From the NCBI GenBank assembly GCA_946493085.1, contig CAMMAC010000010.1, positions 1-51,307 on the forward strand: 51,307 bases of DNA, read 5' to 3'. Of this stretch, positions 43,360 through 51,264 are shown piece by piece. The notes beneath the pieces were generated by a model, which was not told where the DNA came from, did no database searches, and saw only the letters and a list, made by a program, of their open reading frames with translations. The translations under genes were made by a program, and so were the position numbers. Source of the stretch: an uncultured Clostridiaceae bacterium (GTDB lineage: Bacteria; Bacillota; Clostridia; TANB77; CAG-508). Position 1 is the stretch's first letter; each line of letters starts with the position of its first letter.

Positions 43360-44202
43360 CTATTTTATCCCATATATTTTATAATACTTGGTAAGTGACG
43401 TATTGATTCCAGTTGTTTTTGTTACAATTTTTAACTCATTACTTGTATTGGCATTACAATTTGCTATTGCTGTTGCATAAGCAACTTGACCACTTTGTGA
43501 ACCATTTCCGCCAGTATTGTATCGTATATTAAAAAACAAAATATTATTATCATTTACTAAAATATTCGTAAAATCTAACCCCATACTTTCTGTAAAAGTC
43601 CAATGACTTCCCACCATTGACCCCACAATTAATACCTGATTATAATCTGCTACATCTATAGAAATTGTATCTGTTGTAGAAGAAGTTGTTGTATTACTGG
43701 TTACACTACTATCCACAATTAAGTCTAATTGTGCAATCCCTTTTGCTAAACTAGCTGTTCCTGTAATTTTTTCCCCATTCACATAAGCTGTTTTTCCTTC
43801 TACTATATCTTCTGCTGTTGCTGTAGCATCTTTGGTTCTCTCTTGTAATATTTTACTAATATTCTCCGCCATTGTTTGCTCTGTATCTGTTTCTAAAGTT
43901 GTTACACCTTCGTTTGTAATTGCGGTTGCTATTACTTTTTTAAAATTTTCTAATCTTTCTATGGCATCTGCATCAAAGCCATCCTCTATGGATGCTCCAT
44001 TATCTTGCAATTCCTTATACAAATTATTTAATTGTTTTTCTTCCTCTATTTTAGCTAATTCTGTATTTTCCTTTGCCTTTTGCGCCATAGTGATGATTCC
44101 CCTGTCTCCTACTATTGCATTCATACTTACTCCTGCTAAGATAATTAGTACGATGATTGTTACTGCTAGTGTTATCATCGTAATTCCCTGTTCTTTTCTC
44201 AT
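43360..44202 (-). CDS. Prepilin-like protein with phage tail-fibre-like module, 280 aa
   Basis: The N-terminus is a prepilin-type leader and helix (MRKEQG, then ITMITLAVTIIVLIILAGVSM), with threonine in place of Glu5. A helical linker follows (45-125). Residues 125-150 (DATATAEDIVEGKTAYVNG, then EKITGTA) match a repeat I know from tail fibres of clostridial phages. The C-terminal 130 residues are Thr/Ser/Asn-rich and strand-like. It is probably exposed on the surface. GGAG lies before the ATG. It is a paralogue of the next gene. Confidence 0.85.
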   Translation of the reverse strand: MRKEQGITMITLAVTIIVLIILAGVSMNAIVGDRGIITMAQKAKENTELAKIEEEKQLNNLYKELQDNGASIEDGFDADAIERLENFKKVIATAITNEGVTTLETDTEQTMAENISKILQERTKDATATAEDIVEGKTAYVNGEKITGTASLAKGIAQLDLIVDSSVTSNTTTSSTTDTISIDVADYNQVLIVGSMVGSHWTFTESMGLDFTNILVNDNNILFFNIRYNTGGNGSQSGQVAYATAIANCNANTSNELKIVTKTTGINTSLTKYYKIYGIK

Positions 44203-44329
44203 GTTCTTAAATCTCCTTTTTCCTATGTTAAACTATAACGTATTTTATTATGCTTTTATACTTTGTTTTTTACAATGATTTTTATGTTGTTTTGTTACTA
44301 TTCTTTTACAAATTTAGTTTTACTGCTCA

Positions 44330-44366
44330 AAAAAATAAGACCTCTGTATCAGAAATCTTATTTTTG
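44330..44366 (-). terminator. Terminator of the coiled-coil prepilin-like gene
   Basis: AAAAATAAGA and TCTTATTTTT flank a 15-base loop, with A and T runs, between the two prepilin-like genes. Confidence 0.8.
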
Positions 44367-44402
44367 TAATACATTCTTTTTCTATTTTAAATATAAAAAC
44401 AA

Positions 44403-45485
44403 TTACTCATAGGAAACAATATAGTAATCGCCTCCAAAGTAAGTACTATCTCCCTTTCCTTGTTCAAATACAATAGTAACTTCGTCTTGCACTGGGAAAA
44501 AGGTAAGCCCTTCATACGCTGCTCCTGATACAGATGCTATGGTAGCTGGATTTACTTCATTTAAAGTAAAGGATTTTGCATTGTTAGCTTTTACTACTAT
44601 TGTACAATTATATATACAATAATTCCATGTTCTACCGGTATAAGCACTTGTAGTAATTTTAGTAATAACTGGTCCATTCGTACTGCTTGCTGTTCCTGTA
44701 ATTTTTTCTCCATTTACATAGGCTGTTTTTCCTTCTGCTATATCTTGTGCTGTAGCAGTTGCTTGTGTTTGACTTGCTAAGCTATTGGCTGTTATTTTAC
44801 CACTTCCATTATGGTATCCTGCTGGTATGGTATAGCTCTGTCCTGCATTTAAATTTGCACTTACTGCTCCGTTATTTGCCATTGTTCCTACTATTAATTT
44901 TCCACCACTATATGCTTTATAATCCTTTAAAATATGTGCCTCTGTTGCATTTGTTTGGGAAAGTAAACTATTTAAAGTATCTAATTGGTTTTGTAAATTA
45001 TTAATGGTTTCTTGCTTTAAAGCTACTTCTTTTTGCAAATCTGCCATTTCCACTTCTTTTTCAGATACTTCTATTTCCAAGTCTGTAATCTGATTATTTA
45101 AATCGTTTATTTGCTCATTCAATTTTTTTATTTCTTCTTCTGCCTCTATCTGTTCTTGTTCCAAACTGTCATTTTTTTCTTGCAAGTCTGCTACTTGTTG
45201 TTTTAACTCTTCTACTTGCTTTTGCAACAATTCTATCATTTGGTCTTTTTGTTCTTCGTTTCCTTCTTCTGAATATTCTCCATTTTGTTCTATTTCCCAA
45301 AATAACTGATTTAGTTGAACTCTCTCTTCTATTCCTGCATAAGTAATATTCTCGCGTGCTTGTTTTGCTTTTGTAATAATTCCGTTATTTCCTATTAAAG
45401 TGGTAATGCTTACTCCTGCTAAGATAATTAATACAATAATAGTTACTACTAAAGTGATCATAGTAATTCCGTGTTCTTTTCTCAT
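44403..45485 (-). CDS. Prepilin-like protein with long coiled coil and tail-fibre-like modules, 360 aa
   Basis: The prepilin-type helix (ITMITLVVTIIVLIILAGVSI after MRKEHG) lacks Glu5. Residues 80-175 form a long heptad-type coiled coil (LQKQVEELKQQVADLQEK). Residues 186-265 contain two tail-fibre-like units: YTIPAGYHNGSGKITANSL and QDIAEGKTAYVNGEKITGT. The C-terminal domain is strand-like with two cysteines (YCIYNC). The order suggests a stalk with a distal binding domain anchored in the membrane (inference). A good promoter lies at 45525-45553. Confidence 0.87.
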   Translation of the reverse strand: MRKEHGITMITLVVTIIVLIILAGVSITTLIGNNGIITKAKQARENITYAGIEERVQLNQLFWEIEQNGEYSEEGNEEQKDQMIELLQKQVEELKQQVADLQEKNDSLEQEQIEAEEEIKKLNEQINDLNNQITDLEIEVSEKEVEMADLQKEVALKQETINNLQNQLDTLNSLLSQTNATEAHILKDYKAYSGGKLIVGTMANNGAVSANLNAGQSYTIPAGYHNGSGKITANSLASQTQATATAQDIAEGKTAYVNGEKITGTASSTNGPVITKITTSAYTGRTWNYCIYNCTIVVKANNAKSFTLNEVNPATIASVSGAAYEGLTFFPVQDEVTIVFEQGKGDSTYFGGDYYIVSYE

Positions 45486-45524
45486 GTTTTTCTCCTTTTT
45501 TCTTCATCTTCTACTATGTATTTC

Positions 45525-45553
45525 ATTATCTTGGTATCTACTATTTTTTTCAA
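45525..45553 (-). promoter_or_regulatory. Promoter of the coiled-coil prepilin-like gene
   Basis: On the - strand TTGAAA (45548-45553), 17 bases, GATAAT (45525-45530). The leader is about 35 bases. Confidence 0.7.
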
Positions 45554-45610
45554 TAAAATTTATGTCATTTTATTCTTATTTTTGTATAAAACTTATTGTA
45601 TTTTTGTATC

Positions 45611-45628
45611 ATTTCAAGCGTAATAACC
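45611..45628 (-). repeat. 18-base motif, copy 2
   Basis: On the - strand this reads GGTTATTACGCTTGAAAT, 16 of 18 positions matching 43257-43274. Here no good -10 follows at the right distance. Confidence 0.45.
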
Positions 45629-45657
45629 ATTTTAATTAAAAAATAGACTAAAAAAAG

Positions 45658-45686
45658 TGCAATTTAAGGAACATCCCTAAATTGCA
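45658..45686 (-). terminator. Stem-loop of the conserved GGAACRYCCC family, copy 5
   Basis: TGCAATTTAAGG and CCCTAAATTGCA enclose AACAT. It has the same arms as the copy after adhE. It is the second of two tandem stem-loops after rplL. Confidence 0.85.
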
Positions 45687-45693
45687 ACAAAAA

Positions 45694-45724
45694 ATGAACT
45701 TTAAGGAACATCCCTAAAGTTCAT
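45694..45724 (-). terminator. Stem-loop of the conserved GGAACRYCCC family, copy 6
   Basis: ATGAACTTTAAGG and CCCTAAAGTTCAT enclose AACAT; on the - strand TTTTTTG follows. It lies 7 bases after the rplL stop codon and acts as the terminator of the ribosomal operon. Confidence 0.88.
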
Positions 45725-45731
45725 CCTATAC

Positions 45732-46094
45732 TTAAGCAAGTTCAACAACTGCTCCAGCTTCTGTAAATTTAGCTTTTAATTCTTCAGCTTCATCTTTATT
45801 TACATTTTCTTTTACTGTTTTTGGAGCTCCGTCTACTAATTCTTTTGCTTCTTTTAATCCTAATCCTGTAGCATCTCTTACTACTTTGATTACTTGAATT
45901 TTATTTGCTCCTGCTTCTTTTAATACAACATTGAAAGATGTTTTTTCTTCTGCTGCAGCTACTCCTGCTGCTCCAGCTGCTGGCGCAGCTGCTGCTACTG
46001 CAGATACTCCATATTTTTCTTCTATAGCTTTTACTAATTCTGCAAGTTCTGCAACTGTTAAGCTATCAATTTTTTCTAATAATTCTTCTATCAT
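45732..46094 (-). CDS. rplL: Ribosomal protein L7/L12
   Basis: The 120-residue protein has the N-terminal dimerisation helices, an Ala-rich hinge ([18 protein letters not shown]) and the C-terminal factor-binding domain ([16 protein letters not shown]). AGGAGG precedes the ATG. It lies 41 bases after rplJ. rpoB, the usual next gene, does not follow. Confidence 0.97.
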   Translation of the reverse strand: MIEELLEKIDSLTVAELAELVKAIEEKYGVSAVAAAAPAAGAAGVAAAEEKTSFNVVLKEAGANKIQVIKVVRDATGLGLKEAKELVDGAPKTVKENVNKDEAEELKAKFTEAGAVVELA

Positions 46095-46135
46095 TTTAAA
46101 TTCCTCCTAATTTTTTTATTTCTTTTTTGGATAAA

Positions 46136-46642
46136 CTATGCGTTTACCTCTTCTTTTTGTTTTCTTACTTGATCAAGCGCAATAGCAACTTTGGAAATAT
46201 TTCCAAGTAATGCACCAGCAAGCATGCCAAGTAATTCTTGTCTTGATGGTAGTTTTGCTAAAGTAATAATCTCTTCTACAGACATTACTTTTCCTTCAAT
46301 AATACCACCTTTTATTTTATAAAATTCATTATCTTTTGCATATTGATAAACTGCTTTTAATGGTTCTAAATAATCTCCTTCTGTCATAATAACGGCTGTT
46401 GGACCTTCTAATACAGAATCTAATTCTTTTTCTCCATTTTCATTTAATGCTCTTTTTACAATGTTATTTTTTATAACTTTGTATTCTGCTTTTGCATCTC
46501 TTAAAGTATTTCTTAATCCTGTTACATCTTCTACAGTAATTCCTCTATAATCTGTTAATAGGATAAGATTTGAGCTTTTGAATTTTTCTGCTAAAGCTTT
46601 TACTTCTTCTTCTTTTTGTTTTAATATAGCTTCACTTGCCAT
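46136..46642 (-). CDS. rplJ: Ribosomal protein L10
   Basis: The 168-residue protein has the L10 fold (LLTDYRGITVEDVTGLR, NNIVKRALNE, GPTAVIM) and a C-terminal helix that carries the L7/L12 dimers. It binds 23S rRNA and, in many Firmicutes, its own leader RNA. Such a leader lies directly upstream. GGGAGGTG precedes the start. Confidence 0.96.
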   Translation of the reverse strand: MASEAILKQKEEEVKALAEKFKSSNLILLTDYRGITVEDVTGLRNTLRDAKAEYKVIKNNIVKRALNENGEKELDSVLEGPTAVIMTEGDYLEPLKAVYQYAKDNEFYKIKGGIIEGKVMSVEEIITLAKLPSRQELLGMLAGALLGNISKVAIALDQVRKQKEEVNA

Positions 46643-46659
46643 TTTATTTTATTCACCTC

Positions 46660-46765
46660 CCTAAAAAAACACTCTTTATAGCCTCGAGGCATATAAAGAG
46701 TGTTTGCTTTTCTCTTTTCTATGCCTCGGTAGGGCTTATTTCTTTGCCTACTTTCTTTGGCTACT
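46660..46765 (-). ncRNA. L10 leader (autoregulatory RNA of rplJ-rplL)
   Basis: Between rplA and rplJ the - strand RNA carries CCUACCGAGGCA (near 46725), which can pair with AUGCCUCG in a downstream terminator stem. The terminator uses AAACACTCTTTATA and TATAAAGAGTGTTT (46673-46705 region), with a T run. This gives mutually exclusive structures, as in the known L10 leader, where L10 binding favours termination. Confidence 0.8.
46673..46705 (-). terminator. Attenuator terminator within the L10 leader
   Basis: ACACTCTTTATA and TATAAAGAGTGT form a perfect stem, with GCCTCGAGGC forming a further inner hairpin. A T run follows on the - strand. It lies about 30 bases before rplJ. Confidence 0.85.
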
Positions 46766-46768
46766 ATC

Positions 46769-47452
46769 TTATTTTTGATCAATGTACAATCCTGGTCCCA
46801 TTGTGGTAGATACTGCTACAGACTTAATATATTGTCCTTTTGCTGCAGCTGGTTTTGCTTTAATAATAGCATTCATAATAGCATCATAGTTTTCTGCTAA
46901 TTTATCTGCCCCAAATGAAACTTTTCCAAAACCTAAATGAATAATGTTGGTTTTATCTAATCTGTATTCTACTTTACCAGATTTGATATCTTGAATTGCT
47001 TTTGTAACATCCATAGTTACTGTTCCAGACTTTGGATTTGGCATTAAACCTTTTGGTCCTAATACTTTACCAAGTCTTCCTACAACTCCCATCATATCCG
47101 GTGTTGCTACGATTACATCATAGTCAAACCAATTCTCTTTTTCAATTTTTGGTATTAATTCTTCTGCTCCAACATAGTCTGCTCCAGCTTTTGTAGCTTC
47201 TTCTGCTTTTGGTCCTTTTGCAAACACTAATACTTTTAATGTTTTACCAGTTCCATGTGGAAGTACTGTTGTACCTCTTACTTGTTGGTCTGCATGTTTA
47301 GAATCTACACCTAATTTTACATGTAGTTCTACTGTTTCATCGAATTTTGCTTTTGGCATTTTCTCGATAATTTCTAGTGCTTCTTTAATTGGATAAAGTT
47401 TGTTTTTTTCAACAAGCTTTGCACTCTCTCCATATCTTTTTCCTTGTTTCAT
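46769..47452 (-). CDS. rplA: Ribosomal protein L1
   Basis: The 227-residue protein has [17 protein letters not shown] at the start, [17 protein letters not shown], and the rRNA-binding [13 protein letters not shown]. It forms the L1 stalk and often represses its own operon. It follows rplK by 56 bases. Confidence 0.97.
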   Translation of the reverse strand: MKQGKRYGESAKLVEKNKLYPIKEALEIIEKMPKAKFDETVELHVKLGVDSKHADQQVRGTTVLPHGTGKTLKVLVFAKGPKAEEATKAGADYVGAEELIPKIEKENWFDYDVIVATPDMMGVVGRLGKVLGPKGLMPNPKSGTVTMDVTKAIQDIKSGKVEYRLDKTNIIHLGFGKVSFGADKLAENYDAIMNAIIKAKPAAAKGQYIKSVAVSTTMGPGLYIDQK

Positions 47453-47508
47453 TTCTTTCCTCCTTTGGTTTTAACGAAGTTTTTCTTCTCCCAATTTTTA
47501 TTTTATGC

Positions 47509-47937
47509 TTAGTCTGTTACAACTACACCCATACTTCTTGCAGTACCTGCAACCATGCTCATAGCTGCTTCTAATGATGCTGCATTTAAGTCTGGCATTT
47601 TTTGTTTTGCAATTTCTTCTACTTGCGCTTTTGTAATTGTTCCTACTTTTTCTCTATTAGGCTTTCCAGAACCTTTTTGAATTTTAATTGCTTTTTTAAT
47701 TAAAACGGCTACTGGTGGTACTTTTGTTATGAATTCGAAAGATTTATCTTTATATACTGTAATAACTACTGGAATAATCATACCAGGTTGATTTGCAGTT
47801 CTATCGTTAAATTCTTTTACAAATTGCATAATATTTACACCACTTGATCCTAATGCTGGTCCTACTGGTGGAGCTGGTGTAGCTTTTCCTGCCTCTATTT
47901 GTAGTTTAATTACGTTTGTAATTTCTTTCTCTGCCAT
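47509..47937 (-). CDS. rplK: Ribosomal protein L11
   Basis: The 142-residue protein has the L11 N-terminal block ([17 protein letters not shown]) and the C-terminal rRNA-binding domain ([23 protein letters not shown]). The start at 47937 ([13 protein letters not shown]) fits the family, with AAGGAGG about 10 bases before it. The earlier GTG at 47949 is too close to that site. Confidence 0.96.
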   Translation of the reverse strand: MAEKEITNVIKLQIEAGKATPAPPVGPALGSSGVNIMQFVKEFNDRTANQPGMIIPVVITVYKDKSFEFITKVPPVAVLIKKAIKIQKGSGKPNREKVGTITKAQVEEIAKQKMPDLNAASLEAAMSMVAGTARSMGVVVTD

Positions 47938-48054
47938 TTTGGATAGCACCTCCTTTTAAGTTTTGTTGTACATTGATTTAGTTTTAAACTAAACCAAGAT
48001 AGTATTTATTAATTTGGATAAGACGAGTGGTTTAAACCCATCTTAATTTCCATT

Positions 48055-48591
48055 TTAAACAACTTTCGTAATTTGAGAAAAATCTAATTCTACTGGTGTT
48101 TCTCTTCCAAACATAGAAACTAATACTTTTACTTTATGTTTATCTTTATTAATTTCTTGTACTGTTCCTACAAAATCTTTGAAAGAGCCATCTATAATAG
48201 TAACAGATTCTCCCACTGAAACATCAATGCTAACAGATGGAACTTCAAATCCCATTTGTCTAATTTCTTCTTCTGTAAGTGGTATAGGATCTGTTCCAGA
48301 TCCTACAAATCCTGTAACACCTCTTGTATTTCTAACAATATACCAAGTTTCTTCTGTTACAATCATCTTTACTAAAACATAACCAGGAAATACCTTTTTT
48401 AGATTGGTTTTTCTTTTCCCATCTTTAATTTCAATTTGTTCTTCCATTGGAACAACGATATCAAAGAAATAGTCTTCCAATTCTCTGTTTTTAACGGTTT
48501 TCTCTAAGTCTGTTTTTACTTTATTTTCATATCCAGAATAAGTATGTACGACATACCATCTAGGTACTAAATCCTTATCTGTTTGAGACAT
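48055..48591 (-). CDS. nusG: Transcription termination/antitermination factor NusG
   Basis: The 178-residue protein has the NGN domain (WYVVHTYSGYENKV, FPGYVLVKM) and a C-terminal KOW domain (VTIIDGSFKDFVGTVQEI). It binds RNA polymerase and affects pausing. It follows secE by 19 bases, the usual order. Confidence 0.97.
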   Translation of the reverse strand: MSQTDKDLVPRWYVVHTYSGYENKVKTDLEKTVKNRELEDYFFDIVVPMEEQIEIKDGKRKTNLKKVFPGYVLVKMIVTEETWYIVRNTRGVTGFVGSGTDPIPLTEEEIRQMGFEVPSVSIDVSVGESVTIIDGSFKDFVGTVQEINKDKHKVKVLVSMFGRETPVELDFSQITKVV

Positions 48592-48610
48592 ATTCTACAA
48601 AAGCCTCCTT

Positions 48611-49021
48611 TTATTCACTTACATTTTCAGAAGAAGTATTTCCTTCTGTATTTTCTTGATTTTCAGCATTCTCTACATTTTCTGTGTTATCTACACTTTC
48701 TGTATTCTCTGTATTGTCTGTAGTTTCTGTATTGGTATTTTCCACAGTATTTGTATCTTCTACTGTATTCGTAACTTCTGTATTTGTACTTACTAATTCT
48801 TTTAATTTATTAATTCCATAAGTATTCATAGATTCAAATACTACATCCAATACAAACACAATTACCGCTGTAATTAGCACAATAGTAACTACAGCAACTG
48901 TATTATTTACTAATTGCTTTGGTGTTGGCCAAATTACCTTTTTTAGTTCTGCTTTAAAATCTTTGAAAAAATGCTTCTTTTCTTTTTTCTCTTTTTTGTT
49001 TTTATTTGCGTCTTTAGGCAT
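48611..49021 (-). CDS. secE: Preprotein translocase subunit SecE with a long C-terminal tail
   Basis: Residues 1-20 are lysine-rich, 20-40 hold the SecE amphipathic helix (FKDFKAELKKVIWPTPKQL) and 41-63 are the single membrane helix. This core is normal. After about residue 75 comes a tail of about 60 residues made almost only of Asn, Thr, Glu, Val and Ser (TNTVEDTNTVENTNTETTDN). SecE of Firmicutes usually ends soon after the helix, at 60-75 residues. With the usual topology the tail lies outside the membrane. The position before nusG secures the identity. Confidence 0.93.
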   Translation of the reverse strand: MPKDANKNKKEKKEKKHFFKDFKAELKKVIWPTPKQLVNNTVAVVTIVLITAVIVFVLDVVFESMNTYGINKLKELVSTNTEVTNTVEDTNTVENTNTETTDNTENTESVDNTENVENAENQENTEGNTSSENVSE

Positions 49022-49129
49022 TTTATTTTCCCCCTTAAGTTACGCCAATTTTCCTAATGTATTAGGTATTTTGGCTACATATACTGATACTGCTTTAGTT
49101 TTACAGAAATCAGTCTTATAAAGGCTATT

Positions 49130-49294
49130 CTATTTTGTTTCTTTATGTGTTGTACGTTTTTTGCAATATTTGCAATATTTTACAATTTCCAATCTGTCTG
49201 TATTATTTTTTTTGTTTTTTTCTGTCATATATGTTCTTCTTTTGCACTCTGTACATTCTAATGTAATTGGTTCTCTTGCTCCTTTTGCAGCCAT
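49130..49294 (-). CDS. rpmG: Ribosomal protein L33 (zinc-type)
   Basis: The 54-residue protein begins [20 protein letters not shown] and ends with a CKYCKK segment. Two CxxC pairs (C14/C17, C41/C44) make the zinc-binding form. GGAGGTG precedes the ATG. It starts the rpmG-secE-nusG run. I found no tRNA-Trp between rpmG and secE, where some Firmicutes carry one. Confidence 0.95.
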   Translation of the reverse strand: MAAKGAREPITLECTECKRRTYMTEKNKKNNTDRLEIVKYCKYCKKRTTHKETK

Positions 49295-49349
49295 TTTCAA
49301 ACACCTCCACTGTCTTTACTTACTTTTCTTTTTTAGTTTCTATTTTAAA

Positions 49350-49374
49350 AAGCATATGCACTCCACATATGCTT
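49350..49374 (-). terminator. Terminator of the flavin reductase gene
   Basis: AAGCATATG and CATATGCTT form a perfect 9-bp stem with a 7-base loop, and TTTTT follows on the - strand, before the rpmG operon. Confidence 0.8.
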
Positions 49375-49442
49375 AATTATTCTACCATGTATTTCCTAAA
49401 AAGTCAATAAATATGCTTTATTTTTTAGAATTTTTCCTCATT

Positions 49443-50009
49443 TTATTTTTTCTTTTGCACAGAAAATCCAAATTTACCTAATTTTTTATCTAAAGAATAA
49501 TAGCCTCCATTTGCGTAAGCAATTAAATCGCACTTGCTAATATCAAAAGCTCCTTTCTCATCTATATATTGATCATCAGCATCAATAGAAAGAACCTCTG
49601 CTACAAATACATCATGACTACCAAGAGATTTTATTTCTTTTACCTTACATTCTATAGAAACTGGACTTTCTCTAATTAAAGGACACTTTATATGATTTGC
49701 TTTTTCCTTACTCAAATGCATTTCTTTAAATTTATCATAATCTTTTCCTGATCTTACGCCACACCAATCTGTTGCATATACTAGCTTTTCATTAGTTAAA
49801 TTAATAGCAAATTCTCCACTTTCCTTTATTAAATGATAAGAATAACGTTCTGGTCTTACCGAAATATAACACATAGCTGGATTACTATTTAAAATTCCAG
49901 TCCATGCTACTGTCATAATATTAGATTCTCCTTCCATATCTCCTGATGTTACCATCACTGCTGGTATAGGATAAATAAATGTTCCTGCTTTCCATTCTAC
50001 TTTTGGCAT
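49443..50009 (-). CDS. Flavin reductase-like FMN-binding protein (flavoredoxin type)
   Basis: The 188-residue protein has the split-barrel FMN-binding fold of the flavin reductase family: YPIPAVMVTSGD, NIMTVAWTGILNSNPAMCYISVRPERYSYHLI, and GEFAINLT. Such proteins bind FMN tightly and pass electrons in anaerobes (flavoredoxin). The partner is unknown. GGAGGAAGAAG precedes the ATG. Confidence 0.9.
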   Translation of the reverse strand: MPKVEWKAGTFIYPIPAVMVTSGDMEGESNIMTVAWTGILNSNPAMCYISVRPERYSYHLIKESGEFAINLTNEKLVYATDWCGVRSGKDYDKFKEMHLSKEKANHIKCPLIRESPVSIECKVKEIKSLGSHDVFVAEVLSIDADDQYIDEKGAFDISKCDLIAYANGGYYSLDKKLGKFGFSVQKKK

Positions 50010-50047
50010 TTTCTTCTTCCTCCTCCATTATGTACTCATTCTTTATG

Positions 50048-50170
50048 TTACTTTTCTTCTGGTTCTCTTTGATTACGAAATATATCTTTTCCCCATCCTT
50101 CTCTACCCATCATAGGTATAAATTGTAGTTCTTTCTTTTCTGTTGTACATTTCAATCCTTCTCTAAACAT
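50048..50170 (-). CDS. Possible small ORF or frameshifted tail, 40 aa
   Basis: This frame reads MFREGLKCTTEKKELQF and ends GWGKDIFRNQREPEEK. There is no ribosome site before the ATG. Coding-like lysine/glutamate-rich sequence (KSQGILEKKESLKQQEK) continues upstream in the same frame almost to the stop of the 190-residue gene. It may be the original C-terminus of that gene, separated by a frameshift, or a separate small protein. Confidence 0.35.
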   Translation of the reverse strand: MFREGLKCTTEKKELQFIPMMGREGWGKDIFRNQREPEEK

Positions 50171-50219
50171 TTTTTCTTGTTGCTTCAAAGATTCTTTCTT
50201 TTCTAATATCCCTTGTGAT

Positions 50220-50792
50220 TTAGTCTCTCCGTTTTATAGTTTTCGTCCTTTTCTCCTCTATATGCTTTTCATATTGTTGATTTAGAGATTGTAAATATTC
50301 CAATAATATATCATATTCTTGTTTCTGTAATTTATGACTAGCATAATCCTTTTCCAAGACTCTTATTGTTGCGTCCCTCGCCATTTTTACTTTACTAGGA
50401 TCCTCCCAAATAAAACAGTTTTCAATTGCTATCTTATATGCGCTTAAAGCTTTTGTCATAACTTCTTGATTTGATAAATCCTCCTTTTTTTCTTTTTCTC
50501 CACTATCGTTTTTGTCTTGTTCTATCATCTTCTCTTTCAACTTTCTATCATATTCTTTCTCTAATAAATTCAGATATTGTAGTAATACTGCATATTCTTC
50601 ATCTGTTAAACTCTGCTTTCCATATTCTAAATTTATAAAACCTTCTACTCCTTTTTTTACTCTTCCTATTTTATCCGCATCTTTGACTACAAAAATATTT
50701 TTTATTTGTTGCTTATATCTTTCCACTTTTTTTAAGTCTATTAAATTAGATGGCATTTCTTTATTTTCATCTGGTTTTCGTATAACATTCAT
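50220..50792 (-). CDS. Hypothetical protein with internal duplication, 190 aa
   Basis: The soluble, highly charged helical protein contains two related segments of about 58 residues. The first (about 28-86) includes KNIFVVKDADKIGRV and EEYAVLLQYLNLLEKEYDRKL. The second (about 121-179) includes ENCFIWEDPSKVKMA and QEYDILLEYLQSLNQQYEKHI. A charged linker joins them. GGAGG lies 8 bases before the ATG. I recognise no family. Confidence 0.72.
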   Translation of the reverse strand: MNVIRKPDENKEMPSNLIDLKKVERYKQQIKNIFVVKDADKIGRVKKGVEGFINLEYGKQSLTDEEYAVLLQYLNLLEKEYDRKLKEKMIEQDKNDSGEKEKKEDLSNQEVMTKALSAYKIAIENCFIWEDPSKVKMARDATIRVLEKDYASHKLQKQEYDILLEYLQSLNQQYEKHIEEKRTKTIKRRD

Positions 50793-50996
50793 TTTTCATT
50801 CCTCCCTATCTAATGTCCATTTTACCACAAATAATAGAAAAACACAAATCTGCAATTTTACCTTTATGTAAATTAATTATATAATGTGTATTAATTCATG
50901 GATTATGATTATCCGACATACTTTTAAATTATTTTGGGAAGAAGAAAAAAATCAAACCAATCAGGAACATTAAAAATAAGTACAAGAAAGCAAACT
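50793..50996. other. Intergenic region between the 190-aa gene and the rRNA operon
   Basis: About 200 AT-rich bases. Nothing in it is convincing as a gene. A promoter for the 190-residue gene is likely here, but I could not single it out. Confidence 0.4.
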
Positions 50997-51029
50997 AAAA
51001 AAAGATGGACATTCTTTGTTCATCTTTTT
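50997..51029 (-). terminator. Terminator of the rRNA operon
   Basis: GATGGACA and TGTTCATC pair (one G-U) with flanking A and T runs, about 35 bases past the 5S rRNA gene. Confidence 0.8.
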
Positions 51030-51063
51030 ACATTTATATAATAAAATTATAGGCATAAAAAAA

Positions 51064-51177
51064 CTGGCGATACCTATTTTCTCAGCAGGGTAACCCGCAA
51101 ATATCTTCGGCACCTAAAGGCTTGACTTCTGTGTTCGGAATGGGAACAGGTATTTCCCTTTAGGTAATCATCACCAG
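51064..51177 (-). rRNA. rrf: 5S ribosomal RNA
   Basis: On the - strand the sequence begins CTGGTGATGATTACC and ends with GGTATCGCCAG. The conserved CCATTCCGAACACAGAAG is present and the termini pair. The ends may be off by a few bases. Confidence 0.95.
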
Positions 51178-51264
51178 AAAAGTTTTGTGTGTATGATAGC
51201 ACACTCAAAAATACATAGAAAAAGAATTTTTTTATCTCTAGAGCTTCTCTCTTTTTAACCTTTG

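Noticed and set aside
49022..49129. tRNA-Trp between rpmG and secE
   Set aside because: No cloverleaf or TTCGAAT-type T-loop is visible in this gap.
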